This document shows positions 1 to 8,592 of a stretch of 37,508 bases of DNA, piece after piece; position 1 is the first letter of the stretch; each line of letters opens with the position of its first letter. The notes beneath the pieces are model-generated. The model was given only the letters and a program-made list of their open reading frames with translations. It did not search any database and was not told the origin of the DNA. The translations under genes were made by a program, and so were the position numbers. The DNA is from an uncultured bacterium (GTDB taxonomy: Bacteria; Verrucomicrobiota; Kiritimatiellia; RFP12; UBA1067), in the NCBI GenBank assembly GCA_902801025.1, contig CADCGZ010000011.1, positions 1 through 37,508 of the forward strand. The letters run 5' to 3'.

Positions 1-1035
1 AGTCCGCGCATGAAGGTGGACGGTGGCGAGTCGATCGAAACGGAACCGGTAGAAATCGCCCCGAACAAAACAGCCGTCATCGAAAAGACTTTCTTCGCCA
101 CGAAGAGCTGGGTCGCGCAGGAAGGCAAGGGCACGCTTCCAGACACGGTGTACAAGTTCGAGAGCCACCGCGTCAAGGGCGTGGTCTTTAGCTCTCGGGA
201 GAAGCGCGCGACGTTCGAGATACTCGAGGTAAAGGCAGAAGACATTGTCGTCGAGCGCGAAGAATGGGTCGGCAAGAAGCCGCCCGTGCCGGGCAAGTGG
301 AAGCTGGTCTGGCATGACGAGTTCCGCGGCAAGACGCTCAATACGGACGCGTGGGGCATCTACACTGCCAACTACTGGGACAAGCGCACGCACTTCACCA
401 AGGAGAACGTCTTCCTGCGCGACGGCAAGGCCGTCCTCAAGTACGAGAAGAAGACGGGTTTCCAGAACGACGACCCTAACGCAAAGACTACGGACTACGC
501 CTGCGGCTACCTCGACACCTACGGCAAGAAGACATGGTTGTACGGCTACTTCGAGGCTCGGATGAAGCTACCGACCGCGCCGGGACTCTGGCCGGCCTTC
601 TGGACGATGCCGGATCGCGGTGCCGAGAAGGGGCCGCAGTGGATCCGCGCCGATACGTGGAACGGCGGCATGGAGTTCGACGTGATGGAGCATCTCACGG
701 CGTGGGGCCCGCACCGCTTCAACATCGCCTGCCATTGGGACGGCTACGGCAAGGACCACAAGTCGGTCGGCACCTCTGGCGCGTACGTTCCGGCCGATAA
801 GGACGGCTTCATAGTCGTCGGATTCCTGTGGCAACCAGGCAAATATGTCGTCTACGGCAACGGCGTCGAGATCGGGCGTCTCGAGTCGAGCCGCGTCTGC
901 AACGTGCCGAGCTACATCATCCTCTACATGGTTTCCGGCGGCTGGGCGAACGTGCCGCTCGAAGACGACAAGCTCCCATCCGAGTTCGAAATCGACTGGG
1001 TGCGCGTTTGGCAGCAGGACGATCTCGCGAAATGA
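1..1035 (+). CDS. GH16 family glycoside hydrolase (5' truncated by window edge)
   Basis: The frame is open from base 1, so the true start lies upstream; the first ATG in the window is at 10. Counting from that Met, residues 1-95 look like the end of a beta-sandwich domain. Residues 96-340 are a GH16 (beta-jelly-roll) catalytic domain beginning WKLVWHDEF. The hallmark E-x-D-x-x-E motif is present as GMEFDVMEH, with the nucleophile Glu at 673-675 and the acid/base Glu at 688-690. GLWPAFWTMP and the closing FEIDWVRVWQ strand are typical of the family. GH16 enzymes cleave beta-1,3 or beta-1,4 glucans or galactans (laminarin, agar, porphyran, carrageenan); the exact substrate cannot be read here. 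The stop codon overlaps the ATG of the next gene (ATGA), so the two are probably translationally coupled. The neighbour's GH50-like domain tilts the guess toward algal galactans. Confidence 0.93.
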   Translation, partial: SPRMKVDGGESIETEPVEIAPNKTAVIEKTFFATKSWVAQEGKGTLPDTVYKFESHRVKGVVFSSREKRATFEILEVKAEDIVVEREEWVGKKPPVPGKWKLVWHDEFRGKTLNTDAWGIYTANYWDKRTHFTKENVFLRDGKAVLKYEKKTGFQNDDPNAKTTDYACGYLDTYGKKTWLYGYFEARMKLPTAPGLWPAFWTMPDRGAEKGPQWIRADTWNGGMEFDVMEHLTAWGPHRFNIACHWDGYGKDHKSVGTSGAYVPADKDGFIVVGFLWQPGKYVVYGNGVEIGRLESSRVCNVPSYIILYMVSGGWANVPLEDDKLPSEFEIDWVRVWQQDDLAK

Positions 1036-4000
1036 GAGTACACGCTTGGATTTCCGCGGCTCTGATTTTGTCGTCCTTTGCGCTCGCGGGGGCTGTTGTT
1101 GACGTTGCGCCGCCGCCGAACGGCGAAGCGGTTGATCTGGTTGCAGTTCGCGACCAGGTGCGAAAACTTCGGACGACTTTGCCGAAGGGCGAGCCGATAG
1201 AGATTCGCTTTGCGCCAGGAACGTATTTCGTCACGAACACTCTCTCGCTCTACCGTGCGGACGGCAACACCCTGTGGAGAGCGGCAACTCCCGGGACGGC
1301 AGTCATAAGCGGTGGCATCGAGATTCCCCGCGGACGATTTGCCGCGACGAAACTCAACGGCGTGGATGTGCTTGTCGCCGAAGTCTCGGACATTTTGCAA
1401 CAGGAACTAGAGCCGTGGCCAAAGGAATTCCGCCGCCCGCCTGCGCCGTGGCTCTACAGGAACGGAATGCCCCTCGACATCGCACGCTGGCCGAATGGCG
1501 GAGAATGGGCCACGTTCTCGAATGCCGTAGTCAGCGCACAGCAAGAGGCAGATGGCGCGAAGGGCGACAAGCGCGCCGATTCTATCGTGTTCACATGTGA
1601 CCGCGCAAGCCGATGGAACTTTGACGACGGCATTTGGTTTTACGGATACTGGTGCCACGACTGGTCCGAGAGTTTCGTGCGCGGGGCGAGTTACGATGCC
1701 GCCACGGGCGTATTGTGGTTCTTGGGGCGCCACCAATACGGATTTGGCGGCAAGACCTGGGGCTTCGCAAAACGACGGTTCTTCGCCCTCAACTCGCTTT
1801 TGGAACTTGACGCGCCGGGGGAATGGTTTCTCGACAGAAAGACGAGGCGCCTCTATGTCGTTCCACAGGCGGACGAGAAATCGGCGAAGTACGTCCTCGC
1901 CGTAATGACGCGGCCTTTCATCAAGGCAGACGGATTGTGCGATGCTGATTTTGTCGGGCTTTACTTCGGTTTTTCCCATGCGAATACCGCCGTCCAGTTG
2001 GACAACTCGCGTAATGTGCGCGTCGCCAACTGCTCGTTTGAGGACTTCGGCGGCAAGGCGATTCAGCTTACTGGACGTGACTCGTCTATTGAGCGTTGCC
2101 GCTTCGACTGGATCGGCGCCGCTTGCATTGTCGTTGCCGGCGGCGAGCGCAAGACGCTTCAGAAGGGCAATCTTGCCGTCGATGGATGCGACTTCCGTCG
2201 CTGGGCTCGCTTCGAACGGACATACAACCCCGGAGTGCTTCTTCGCGGATGCGGGAATTGCGTCCGTAATTCATCGTTCCGCGAGGCTCCGCACAACGCG
2301 ATACTCATCAACGGAAACGACCAGCTCGTAGAGTCCAATGAGTTCGACCGCGTATTGATGGAGACTGGCGACGCCGGTGCGATTTACATGGGGCGCAACC
2401 CGAGCGAGCTTGGGACGGTCGTGCGCGGCAACTGGTTCCACGACCTTGGCGAAGAGTCGAAGCGCGATTACACAAGCGCTGTCTATTTCGATGACTGCGC
2501 GTGGGGCGGCACAGTTGAGTCAAACCGCTTCGAGAGGGTCGGGCGCGGCGTGCTTGTCGGCGGCGGGAATCTCTTCCGCATCGACGGCAACTCATTCAGC
2601 GAATGCCGCATAGCAATTCATGTTGATTCGAGAGGCAAGGCGTGGAAGCGCTGGACGGAGGATCCGGAATGGTTCGCAAAGGCGATACGGCCGTTCTTAG
2701 GCGATGAATGGCGCGCGGCGTATCCGGAACTCGAATCGACGCTTGGCGACGACCCGGCGGCGCCGTGGAACAACAAGATCAGGGGGAACGTCTTTCGCTC
2801 GAACGCGAGGGACTTCCTTTTCGATTCCGGGACGAAGGCCGTCGCCAACAGGATGACAATATGCAATTGCGCCGACTTCTCGTGGGATTCGGGGCGGCTC
2901 GTTCCGGTTCATGGTGCGAAGGTGGTGCGCGAGGGCGCTGCGTCTGTGCGGCTTAGGATGTCGAGCGCCGAATGGTCGTGCGGCTTGCGCGTCGAGCCGC
3001 GTGACGGTCGCCGCTCGTTCGACTTCTCTTCCGCGAAGTGGCTCTCGGTCGACGTCGAGAACCTTTCGAAGACGAGGCAGTCGCGTCTCACGATGCACAT
3101 CTCGGCAGGAGTGGCCGAGGGCGACTCGGGCGACCATGCCACGGCCATCGCAAAGAAGAACAGGTCTGTCAACACTGGCATAGGTCTCAACCCCGGCGAG
3201 AAGGGCACGATGCGCCTTCTGCTGACGCACCCGTCCATATATGGTGCGCCCGAAGGCGCGCGCGGCCCCTACGTAATAGACACGTCGCACGTCACTTCCA
3301 TACACTTCCAGATGCAGTGGCCGTACGAGGACGAAGTCGCCGACCTTGCCGACATGAGGATATCCAACCTTCGTCTTGAGGGCGAGCCAGATGTCTCGCG
3401 TCGCGTAGATCCGGCGAAGTACATTCCGTTCGTCGACAAGTACGGACAGTTCGCGCATGCCGACTGGCGGTTCAAGGTTAAGAGCGACGACGCTTTCGCG
3501 AAGGACCTCGCCGCGGAGCTATCGCGGCTCAAGTCCGCGCCTGCGCAGTGGGATCGCTATGGCGGATGGAAGGACGGTCCGAAGCTCAAGGCGACGGGCA
3601 GCTTCCGCACCGAGAAGGTCAACGGCAAGTGGTGGCTCGTCACGCCAGAGGGACATCTCTTCTTCTCCGTCGGGCTCGACGTCACTCGCATAATGACGGA
3701 CATAACGGACGGCAACAGGCATCCCGACTGGTACCAGGGCGAGTTTCCGCCTGACGGCAAGATGGCATTTACGATATGGAACCTCGAGCGGAAGTTCGGC
3801 AAGAAAGACTTTGCGAACGAATACTACGACTTGGTTCTGCGCCGCTTCGACTCGTGGGGACTGAACACGATCGGAAACTGGAGTGCGCCCGAACTTGGCA
3901 TGAAGTCTCGAAAGCCGTATGTCGTGTCGGTTCTCGAACGCGCGAAGGGCGTGAAGCGACACGGGAAGTTCCATATCTACGACTTTGAGGACCCGGGATT

Positions 4001-4682
4001 CGAGAGGGGTTTCCGCGCGGCGATCCGTGAAAAGTTCGCGACAGACCCGGCTCTTGCTCGCGCCGCCAAGGACCCGATGTGCATTGGCTTCTTCATCGAC
4101 AACGAACTTCAGTTCCAGAAGTGGATTCCCGACGTCGGCAACGAACGAGCCGCGCCGCTCGTGGATCTCTATTTCCGCATTTGCCGCGAGGAGCTGAGCA
4201 AGGCAGCGCCAGGGAAACTCTATCTCGGCAGCCGCTTCGTCGGCTTCCGCCAGGCGGGGATGCTGTGGCGCACTGCGGCCAAGTACTGCGACGTCGTTAC
4301 CGTCAATGCGTATGCGAATTCCGTTTACAACCTTTCGGAGAAGATGTTTGTGAAGGGTGCTGAAAAGCCGATACTTGTAGGGGAGTTCCACTTCGGCTGC
4401 TTGGACCGCGGGATGTTCAAGCCCGGCCTCGTTCCTGTATGCGACCAGCAGGAACGCGCTCGAAGCTACACGAGGTTTGTCGAGGGTTGTCTTCAGCATC
4501 CGCTGATAGTCGGTTGCCACTGGTTCCAGTACCGCGACCAGCCGCTTCTCGGACGCGGCGACGGCGAGGCGTATCAGATTGGCTTTGTCGACGTCTGCGA
4601 CCGTCCCTATCCCGAGCTAACCCGCGCCGCCCGCGCCATCGGCGAGACGATGTACGACAAGCGACGCAACGGCGTCTGGTGA
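1032..4682 (+). CDS. Secreted beta-helix plus GH50-like (beta-agarase-type) hydrolase
   Basis: 1216 aa from ATG 1032. The frame extends further upstream, but this ATG gives a good signal peptide (MRVHAWISAALILSSFALAGA) and the ATGA overlap with the GH16 gene. Residues about 40-560 form a right-handed parallel beta-helix with repeated short 'x-N-x-F/I' turns (for example VRGNWFHDL, VESNRFERV). Residues about 615-790 resemble a carbohydrate-binding beta-sandwich. Residues about 800-1216 are a GH50-like (beta/alpha)8 barrel with WWLVTPEGHLFFSVGLD, the acid/base candidate Glu1025 in GFFIDNE (codon 4104) and the nucleophile candidate Glu1118 in VGEFHFG (codon 4383). GH50 enzymes are beta-agarases with a CBM-like domain before the barrel; here a long beta-helix is added in front. 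The substrate is probably a beta-linked galactan, but a relative with another specificity is possible. The protein is likely periplasmic or extracellular. Confidence 0.88.
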   Translation: MRVHAWISAALILSSFALAGAVVDVAPPPNGEAVDLVAVRDQVRKLRTTLPKGEPIEIRFAPGTYFVTNTLSLYRADGNTLWRAATPGTAVISGGIEIPRGRFAATKLNGVDVLVAEVSDILQQELEPWPKEFRRPPAPWLYRNGMPLDIARWPNGGEWATFSNAVVSAQQEADGAKGDKRADSIVFTCDRASRWNFDDGIWFYGYWCHDWSESFVRGASYDAATGVLWFLGRHQYGFGGKTWGFAKRRFFALNSLLELDAPGEWFLDRKTRRLYVVPQADEKSAKYVLAVMTRPFIKADGLCDADFVGLYFGFSHANTAVQLDNSRNVRVANCSFEDFGGKAIQLTGRDSSIERCRFDWIGAACIVVAGGERKTLQKGNLAVDGCDFRRWARFERTYNPGVLLRGCGNCVRNSSFREAPHNAILINGNDQLVESNEFDRVLMETGDAGAIYMGRNPSELGTVVRGNWFHDLGEESKRDYTSAVYFDDCAWGGTVESNRFERVGRGVLVGGGNLFRIDGNSFSECRIAIHVDSRGKAWKRWTEDPEWFAKAIRPFLGDEWRAAYPELESTLGDDPAAPWNNKIRGNVFRSNARDFLFDSGTKAVANRMTICNCADFSWDSGRLVPVHGAKVVREGAASVRLRMSSAEWSCGLRVEPRDGRRSFDFSSAKWLSVDVENLSKTRQSRLTMHISAGVAEGDSGDHATAIAKKNRSVNTGIGLNPGEKGTMRLLLTHPSIYGAPEGARGPYVIDTSHVTSIHFQMQWPYEDEVADLADMRISNLRLEGEPDVSRRVDPAKYIPFVDKYGQFAHADWRFKVKSDDAFAKDLAAELSRLKSAPAQWDRYGGWKDGPKLKATGSFRTEKVNGKWWLVTPEGHLFFSVGLDVTRIMTDITDGNRHPDWYQGEFPPDGKMAFTIWNLERKFGKKDFANEYYDLVLRRFDSWGLNTIGNWSAPELGMKSRKPYVVSVLERAKGVKRHGKFHIYDFEDPGFERGFRAAIREKFATDPALARAAKDPMCIGFFIDNELQFQKWIPDVGNERAAPLVDLYFRICREELSKAAPGKLYLGSRFVGFRQAGMLWRTAAKYCDVVTVNAYANSVYNLSEKMFVKGAEKPILVGEFHFGCLDRGMFKPGLVPVCDQQERARSYTRFVEGCLQHPLIVGCHWFQYRDQPLLGRGDGEAYQIGFVDVCDRPYPELTRAARAIGETMYDKRRNGVW

Positions 4683-4700
4683 GAAATGTACGCCAAAAGA

Positions 4701-4709
4701 TGGTATAAT
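4701..4709 (+). promoter_or_regulatory. Extended -10 promoter of buk (near-leaderless)
   Basis: TGGTATAAT is a perfect TGn-TATAAT extended -10 element 19 bases after the stop of the beta-helix/GH50 gene. The ATG of buk begins only 11 bases after the hexamer, so transcription would start 0-5 bases before the ATG. No convincing -35 is visible at 17-base spacing and there is no Shine-Dalgarno sequence, which fits an extended -10 promoter giving a near-leaderless mRNA. Confidence 0.7.
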
Positions 4710-4720
4710 ACACGCCCGTT

Positions 4721-5830
4721 ATGAGAAAATTCAAGTTACTGGTAATCAATCCCGGCTCTACTTCTACAAAGGTGAGCCTTTTCGAAGACGAGACCTGTCT
4801 TTTTGAGAAAAGTCTTTTCCACGATTCGTCGGTGCTTCTCGCGTTTCCCCACGTGAATGACCAGGTGCCGTTTCGCAAGGGCGTTATCCTTGACATGCTC
4901 TCCGCAGAGGGTGTCAGCCCGCGGTCGATCGACGCATTTGTCGGGCGCGGCGGCAGCGCCTGCACGCAGCCCGGCGGCATAACGGCAATCGATCAGAAGC
5001 TTTACGACGACACGGTCGCGGCTGTCGGCGGCTCCGAGCATCCCGCGAAGCTCGGCGTCATGCTCGCCTGGGTTTTTGCGCAGGAATACTCGAAGCCGGC
5101 GTTCACCCTCAATCCCACGAACGTCGACGAATACTGCGACTTGGCGCGGCTTACCGGCATCAAGGGTGTCTACCGCGTCTCGCACTCGCACGTCCTCAAC
5201 CAGAAGGCGGTAGCTGAGTTCCACGCCGCGAAAATGGGTCGCAAGTACGAGGAATGCAACTTCATCGTCGCGCACATAGACGGCGGCATCACGGTGTCGG
5301 CGCACGAGCGAGGAAAGATGGTCGACGGCAATATGGGCGCAGACGGCGAGGGCGCGTTTACGCCGACGCGCATCGGTTCGGTGCCAGTCCTCCAGCTGCT
5401 CGACTACATCGAGGCGCACTCCGTCGCTGACGTTCGTCTCAGGTGCTCGCGGGCGGGCGGTTTCGTCGATCTTTTCGGCACTTCCAATTCCGACACGATA
5501 CACGCGCTCGTCGACAAGGGCGACAAAAAGGCGACGCTCGTCTGGAACACGATGATCTACCAGATATGCAAGATGATCGGCGAGATGTCGGCTGTCTTGT
5601 GCGGCAAGGTCGACGGCATTTTGCTCACGGGCGGGCTCGTCCGGTTCCAGGACATCGTCGACGGCATCAAGACGCGTTGCGGTTTTATCGCGCCTATCGA
5701 GGTCTATCCCGGCGAGATGGAGCAGGAGGCGCTTGCGCTTCCCGCGCTCAAGGTCCTCCGCGGCGAACTTGCCGCGCAGACCTACTCAGGCCGCAACGTC
5801 TGGCCTGGCTTCGGCGACATAGGGCTCTAA
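4721..5830 (+). CDS. buk: Butyrate kinase
   Basis: 369 aa, near the usual 355-365 for butyrate kinase. It converts butyryl phosphate plus ADP to butyrate plus ATP, or the reverse, in the cytoplasm, and belongs to the acetokinase (ASKHA) family. The N-terminal phosphate loop is INPGSTSTKVSLF. Family motifs include FTLNPTNVDE, SHSHVLNQK, VAHIDGGITVSAHERG, DGEGAFTPTRIG and, near the C-terminus, DGILLTGGLV. It leads a probable three-gene operon with two membrane proteins at 5844 and 6233. No phosphotransbutyrylase gene is present here, so it may act on butyrate or on branched-chain acyl phosphates. The start follows the extended -10 promoter directly. Confidence 0.93.
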   Translation: MRKFKLLVINPGSTSTKVSLFEDETCLFEKSLFHDSSVLLAFPHVNDQVPFRKGVILDMLSAEGVSPRSIDAFVGRGGSACTQPGGITAIDQKLYDDTVAAVGGSEHPAKLGVMLAWVFAQEYSKPAFTLNPTNVDEYCDLARLTGIKGVYRVSHSHVLNQKAVAEFHAAKMGRKYEECNFIVAHIDGGITVSAHERGKMVDGNMGADGEGAFTPTRIGSVPVLQLLDYIEAHSVADVRLRCSRAGGFVDLFGTSNSDTIHALVDKGDKKATLVWNTMIYQICKMIGEMSAVLCGKVDGILLTGGLVRFQDIVDGIKTRCGFIAPIEVYPGEMEQEALALPALKVLRGELAAQTYSGRNVWPGFGDIGL

Positions 5831-5843
5831 GGACAAGGCAAAG

Positions 5844-6215
5844 ATGACATCAAAGATAGGCGTGGCGACGGCTGTCGGGATGCTCGTTTGCAGCAACCTC
5901 TTCATGACCTTTGCGTGGTACTGGCATCTCAAGATGCAGAAGCCGGGCGAGGCGAGCTGGCCTGTCTATGCGATAATCCTTATTAGCTGGCTCATCGCCC
6001 TGATCGAGTATGTCATCGCGGTACCCGCCAACAGGCTTGGCGCGGCGAGCGGACTCAACGTGGCGCAGCTCAAGATCATACAGGAAGTGATAACCGTCTG
6101 CGTGTTCGTTCCGTTCATGATGCTCTTCATGGGCGAGAAATGGCGCTGGGACTATCTCTGGGCCTTTCTCTGCATGGTCGGAGCTGTGTATTTCGTAAAC
6201 CGCGCGAGACTTTAG
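5844..6215 (+). CDS. DUF486 (DMT-superfamily-like) small membrane protein
   Basis: 123 aa with about four transmembrane helices (roughly residues 7-25, 40-60, 75-97 and 103-119). It matches the DUF486/COG3169 family: CSNLFMTFAWYWHLK near the N-terminus, IEYVIAVPANRLG in the middle, LNVAQLKIIQEVIT, and the ending WAFLCMVGAVYFVNR. The family is grouped with drug/metabolite transporters but has no established substrate. It starts 13 bases after buk, preceded by an AAGGA element at a somewhat long distance, and lies in the same operon. It is followed by a second DMT-type protein, so the two could work together, although DUF486 proteins are usually found alone. Confidence 0.88.
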   Translation: MTSKIGVATAVGMLVCSNLFMTFAWYWHLKMQKPGEASWPVYAIILISWLIALIEYVIAVPANRLGAASGLNVAQLKIIQEVITVCVFVPFMMLFMGEKWRWDYLWAFLCMVGAVYFVNRARL

Positions 6216-6232
6216 ACGGCGATTAAGGAGCA

Positions 6233-7117
6233 ATGGGCTGGACTGAATGGACGCTTGCGAGCGCTGTATTTCTCGCGCTTTACGACCTTGCCAAGAAGGC
6301 AAGCGTGCAGCGCAACGCCGTCCTTCCGACGCTGCTGTGCTCCACATGCTTCGGTTGCGCGGCGTATGTCGGCGCGCTTGCGCTCTGCGGCCGCATTTCC
6401 GTGGCGTCCGGCCTTTCGGCGGAGATCCTTGCGCTTTCGGCCGTCAAGTGCTTGATCGTCGGCACTTCGTGGGTCTTCACTTTCTGCGCGCTAAGGACGC
6501 TCCCTATATCGATAGCGACGCCGATCCGCGCTTCCGCACCGGCGATAGTCTTCGTAGTCGCGTTCATAGTGTACGGCGAGAGGCCGTCGCCGATCCAGCT
6601 CGTCGGCATGGCGGCGGTGTTCGCAGGTTATTTCGCGTTTTCCTGGGCTGGGAAGCACGAGGGCATAGACTTCTTCAGGAACCGCGCAGTCTGGTGCGCT
6701 GTTGCCGGGGCGTTCTTCTCGGCCCTGTCGTCTCTTTGGGACAAGTACATATTCCAGGTGCGCGCTCTTCCCGTCGAGACGGTTCAGTTCGTCTTCCAAA
6801 TCGGCCTTGTCGTCTTCTACGGCGTCGCGCTTGCCGTTGTTTATGCTGCACCGGGTCGAAGGGAGCGCGGCGCATTCGAGTGGCGGTGGACGATTCCACT
6901 TGTTGGAATTCTCCTCGCGGTCGCGGACTGGATGTACTTCACCGGGCTTTCCTTCCAGGGGGCTCCGATCTCTGCGGCCTCGCTCCTCAGGAGATTCTCC
7001 GTCGTCATCACGTTTTTCCTCGGCGCGAAGTTCTTCCACGAGACGAACCTCGTCCGCAAGGCCGTGGCTCTCGCGGCCATACTTGCGGGCGTCGTTCTGA
7101 TATGCCTTGGCAGGTAG
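6233..7117 (+). CDS. EamA/DMT-family transporter
   Basis: 294 aa, almost wholly hydrophobic, with about ten predicted transmembrane helices in two five-helix halves, the classic EamA drug/metabolite transporter layout. The first half ends around RTLPISIATPIRASAPAIVFVVA and the second includes LSFQGAPISAASLLRRFSVVITFFLGAKFF, the typical paired 'P-x-x-A-x-x-x-R' region of the fold. An AAGGAG lies only 2 bases before the ATG, an unusually short spacing, but the next gene boundary and hydrophobic start support this ATG. Substrate unknown; EamA proteins export or import amino acids, sugars or other metabolites. It is the last gene of the buk operon. Confidence 0.86.
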   Translation: MGWTEWTLASAVFLALYDLAKKASVQRNAVLPTLLCSTCFGCAAYVGALALCGRISVASGLSAEILALSAVKCLIVGTSWVFTFCALRTLPISIATPIRASAPAIVFVVAFIVYGERPSPIQLVGMAAVFAGYFAFSWAGKHEGIDFFRNRAVWCAVAGAFFSALSSLWDKYIFQVRALPVETVQFVFQIGLVVFYGVALAVVYAAPGRRERGAFEWRWTIPLVGILLAVADWMYFTGLSFQGAPISAASLLRRFSVVITFFLGAKFFHETNLVRKAVALAAILAGVVLICLGR

Positions 7118-7170
7118 TTTCTTGGTATCGCGTGTGCTTTTGCAGGCCCCGGGACGCGATTCGTTTGTGC

Positions 7171-7199
7171 TTGATTTTCCCCGTTCACAATGGTATCAT
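7171..7199 (+). promoter_or_regulatory. Promoter of the ceramidase-like/DegT/Gfo operon
   Basis: TTGATT (7171-7176), a 17-base spacer, then TATCAT (7194-7199) preceded by TGG. The start site would be near 7206, giving a leader of about 43 bases that carries AAGGA 5 bases before the ATG at 7249. The same TTGATT-17-TATCAT arrangement recurs at 23401-23429. Confidence 0.65.
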
Positions 7200-7248
7200 T
7201 CTTAACACTGTATTTTGTGTTGATGGTATGTAATTTGCAAGGACAGGC

Positions 7249-8586
7249 ATGACAGAGAAGAATTCCAGCGAGGGGGTCAATTTCGCGGGTTGGAGAGTTG
7301 GCGTGGGGCGAGTCAGGATCACGCCGGAGAAGCCGACGTGGCAGGGCGGCTATGCCTCGCGCACCCATGTCATGGAGGGCGTATTGCAGGACATATGGGC
7401 GAAGGCCCTTGCGCTTGAGGATCGTGACGGCCGTGTCGGAGTCATCGTGACGATGGATGTCTGCCATTTGCCGCGGAGCGTCGCCTTGGAACTTAAGGGC
7501 CGGCTTGCGCGCGAGTGCGGCCTGTCGCGCGAGCAGGTGATTCTCAATGTCTCGCACAGCCACAGCGGTCCCATTGTGGGCTATTCGCCATGGAGCATCC
7601 ATCCGCTCTCCGCCGCTGAATGGGAGGATGTGTACGCCTACACGCGGCAGTTGGTGGACAAGGTGGTGGCGGTTGTCGTCGAGGCGCTGGCGAGGCGAGC
7701 CCCCGCCACGATCTCGACTGGCGGAGGAACAGTGTGCTTTGCGGTGAACCGCCGTCGCAACGTAGAGAAGGATCTTACTCCGATGGTCACGCCTGTCGGG
7801 CCTGTCGACCATGCAGTTCCCGTGATGAAGGTCGAAGGCGTGAAAGGGGAGACGATAGCCGTCCTTTTCGGCTATGCCTGCCACAACACCGTGCTCGACG
7901 GATATTTTGTTTGCGGAGACTACGCGGGGTATGCCCAGGAGGAGGTCGAACGCCTCCATCCGGGTGCGACGGCGCTCTTCTTTCAGGGCGCAGGCGCAGA
8001 CCAGAATCCGCTCCCCCGCCGCAAAGTCTCCTATGCAGTCCAATATGGGCGGGAGCTTGCTGCGGCGGTGGAACAGACGCTTGCCGACGGGATGACGCCG
8101 TGCAATGGCGTTCTCGAGATGCGCTACGCCGAGATTCCGCTCGGGCTGGAAGAGCCAATGTCCGTCGAGCGCCTGTCTGAAATCGCCCGAGAGGACGGAT
8201 ACCGCGGCTGGTGTGCGCGCGCACTGCTCGAAGAGCGCGCCAGGGGCGTGGAGCCCCTGCGCGAATACCCGTATCCAGTTCAGTTCTGGCGTGTCGGCGG
8301 ACAGAAGGTCTTCGCTTTGGGAGGGGAGATCGTTTGCGGCTACTCTCATGCGATAAAGAATCGTCACGGCGCTGACGCGTTCGTGATGGGATACAGCAAC
8401 GACGTTATGAGCTATATGCCGATGCCTGAGATGTGGTCCGAGGGCGGATACGAGATCGAGGACGCCAATCTGTGCTACGGGCTTCCCGCTCCCTGGAAGC
8501 GTGACGTCACTGCACGTATACTCGACGCGGTCGATCGCTTGGCGGCGGGCTATGATGCGGACAACCAGACTGAGAAAGGTAGGTAG
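7249..8586 (+). CDS. Neutral/alkaline ceramidase-like hydrolase
   Basis: 445 aa with no signal peptide, so probably cytoplasmic. The N-terminal half matches the neutral/alkaline non-lysosomal ceramidase N-terminal domain: the start GVGRVRITP, then a metal-binding-type NVSHSHSGP (His103 and His105), a further His in GYACHNTVL (His212), and FFQGAGADQNP, equivalent to the 'GDxSPN' region of true ceramidases. The C-terminal half has the expected VGGQKVFALGGE and MGYSNDVMSYMPMPEM. True ceramidases are longer (about 650-750 aa) and secreted; this short form is common in environmental bacteria with no proven substrate. It is followed directly by a DegT aminotransferase and a Gfo/Idh/MocA oxidoreductase, so an amide or ester of an amino sugar or cyclitol is a more likely target than ceramide (inference). 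Confidence 0.82.
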   Translation: MTEKNSSEGVNFAGWRVGVGRVRITPEKPTWQGGYASRTHVMEGVLQDIWAKALALEDRDGRVGVIVTMDVCHLPRSVALELKGRLARECGLSREQVILNVSHSHSGPIVGYSPWSIHPLSAAEWEDVYAYTRQLVDKVVAVVVEALARRAPATISTGGGTVCFAVNRRRNVEKDLTPMVTPVGPVDHAVPVMKVEGVKGETIAVLFGYACHNTVLDGYFVCGDYAGYAQEEVERLHPGATALFFQGAGADQNPLPRRKVSYAVQYGRELAAAVEQTLADGMTPCNGVLEMRYAEIPLGLEEPMSVERLSEIAREDGYRGWCARALLEERARGVEPLREYPYPVQFWRVGGQKVFALGGEIVCGYSHAIKNRHGADAFVMGYSNDVMSYMPMPEMWSEGGYEIEDANLCYGLPAPWKRDVTARILDAVDRLAAGYDADNQTEKGR

Positions 8587-8592
8587 GACGAA

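Noticed and set aside
828..1031. Longer N-terminus for the beta-helix/GH50 protein
   Set aside because: The extension overlaps the GH16 gene and translates to an Arg-rich run; ATG 1032 gives a clear signal peptide.
7127..7160. Inverted repeat ATCGCGT/ACGCGAT after the EamA gene as a terminator
   Set aside because: The loop is 20 bases, the stem only 7 bp and no U-tract follows; too weak to annotate.
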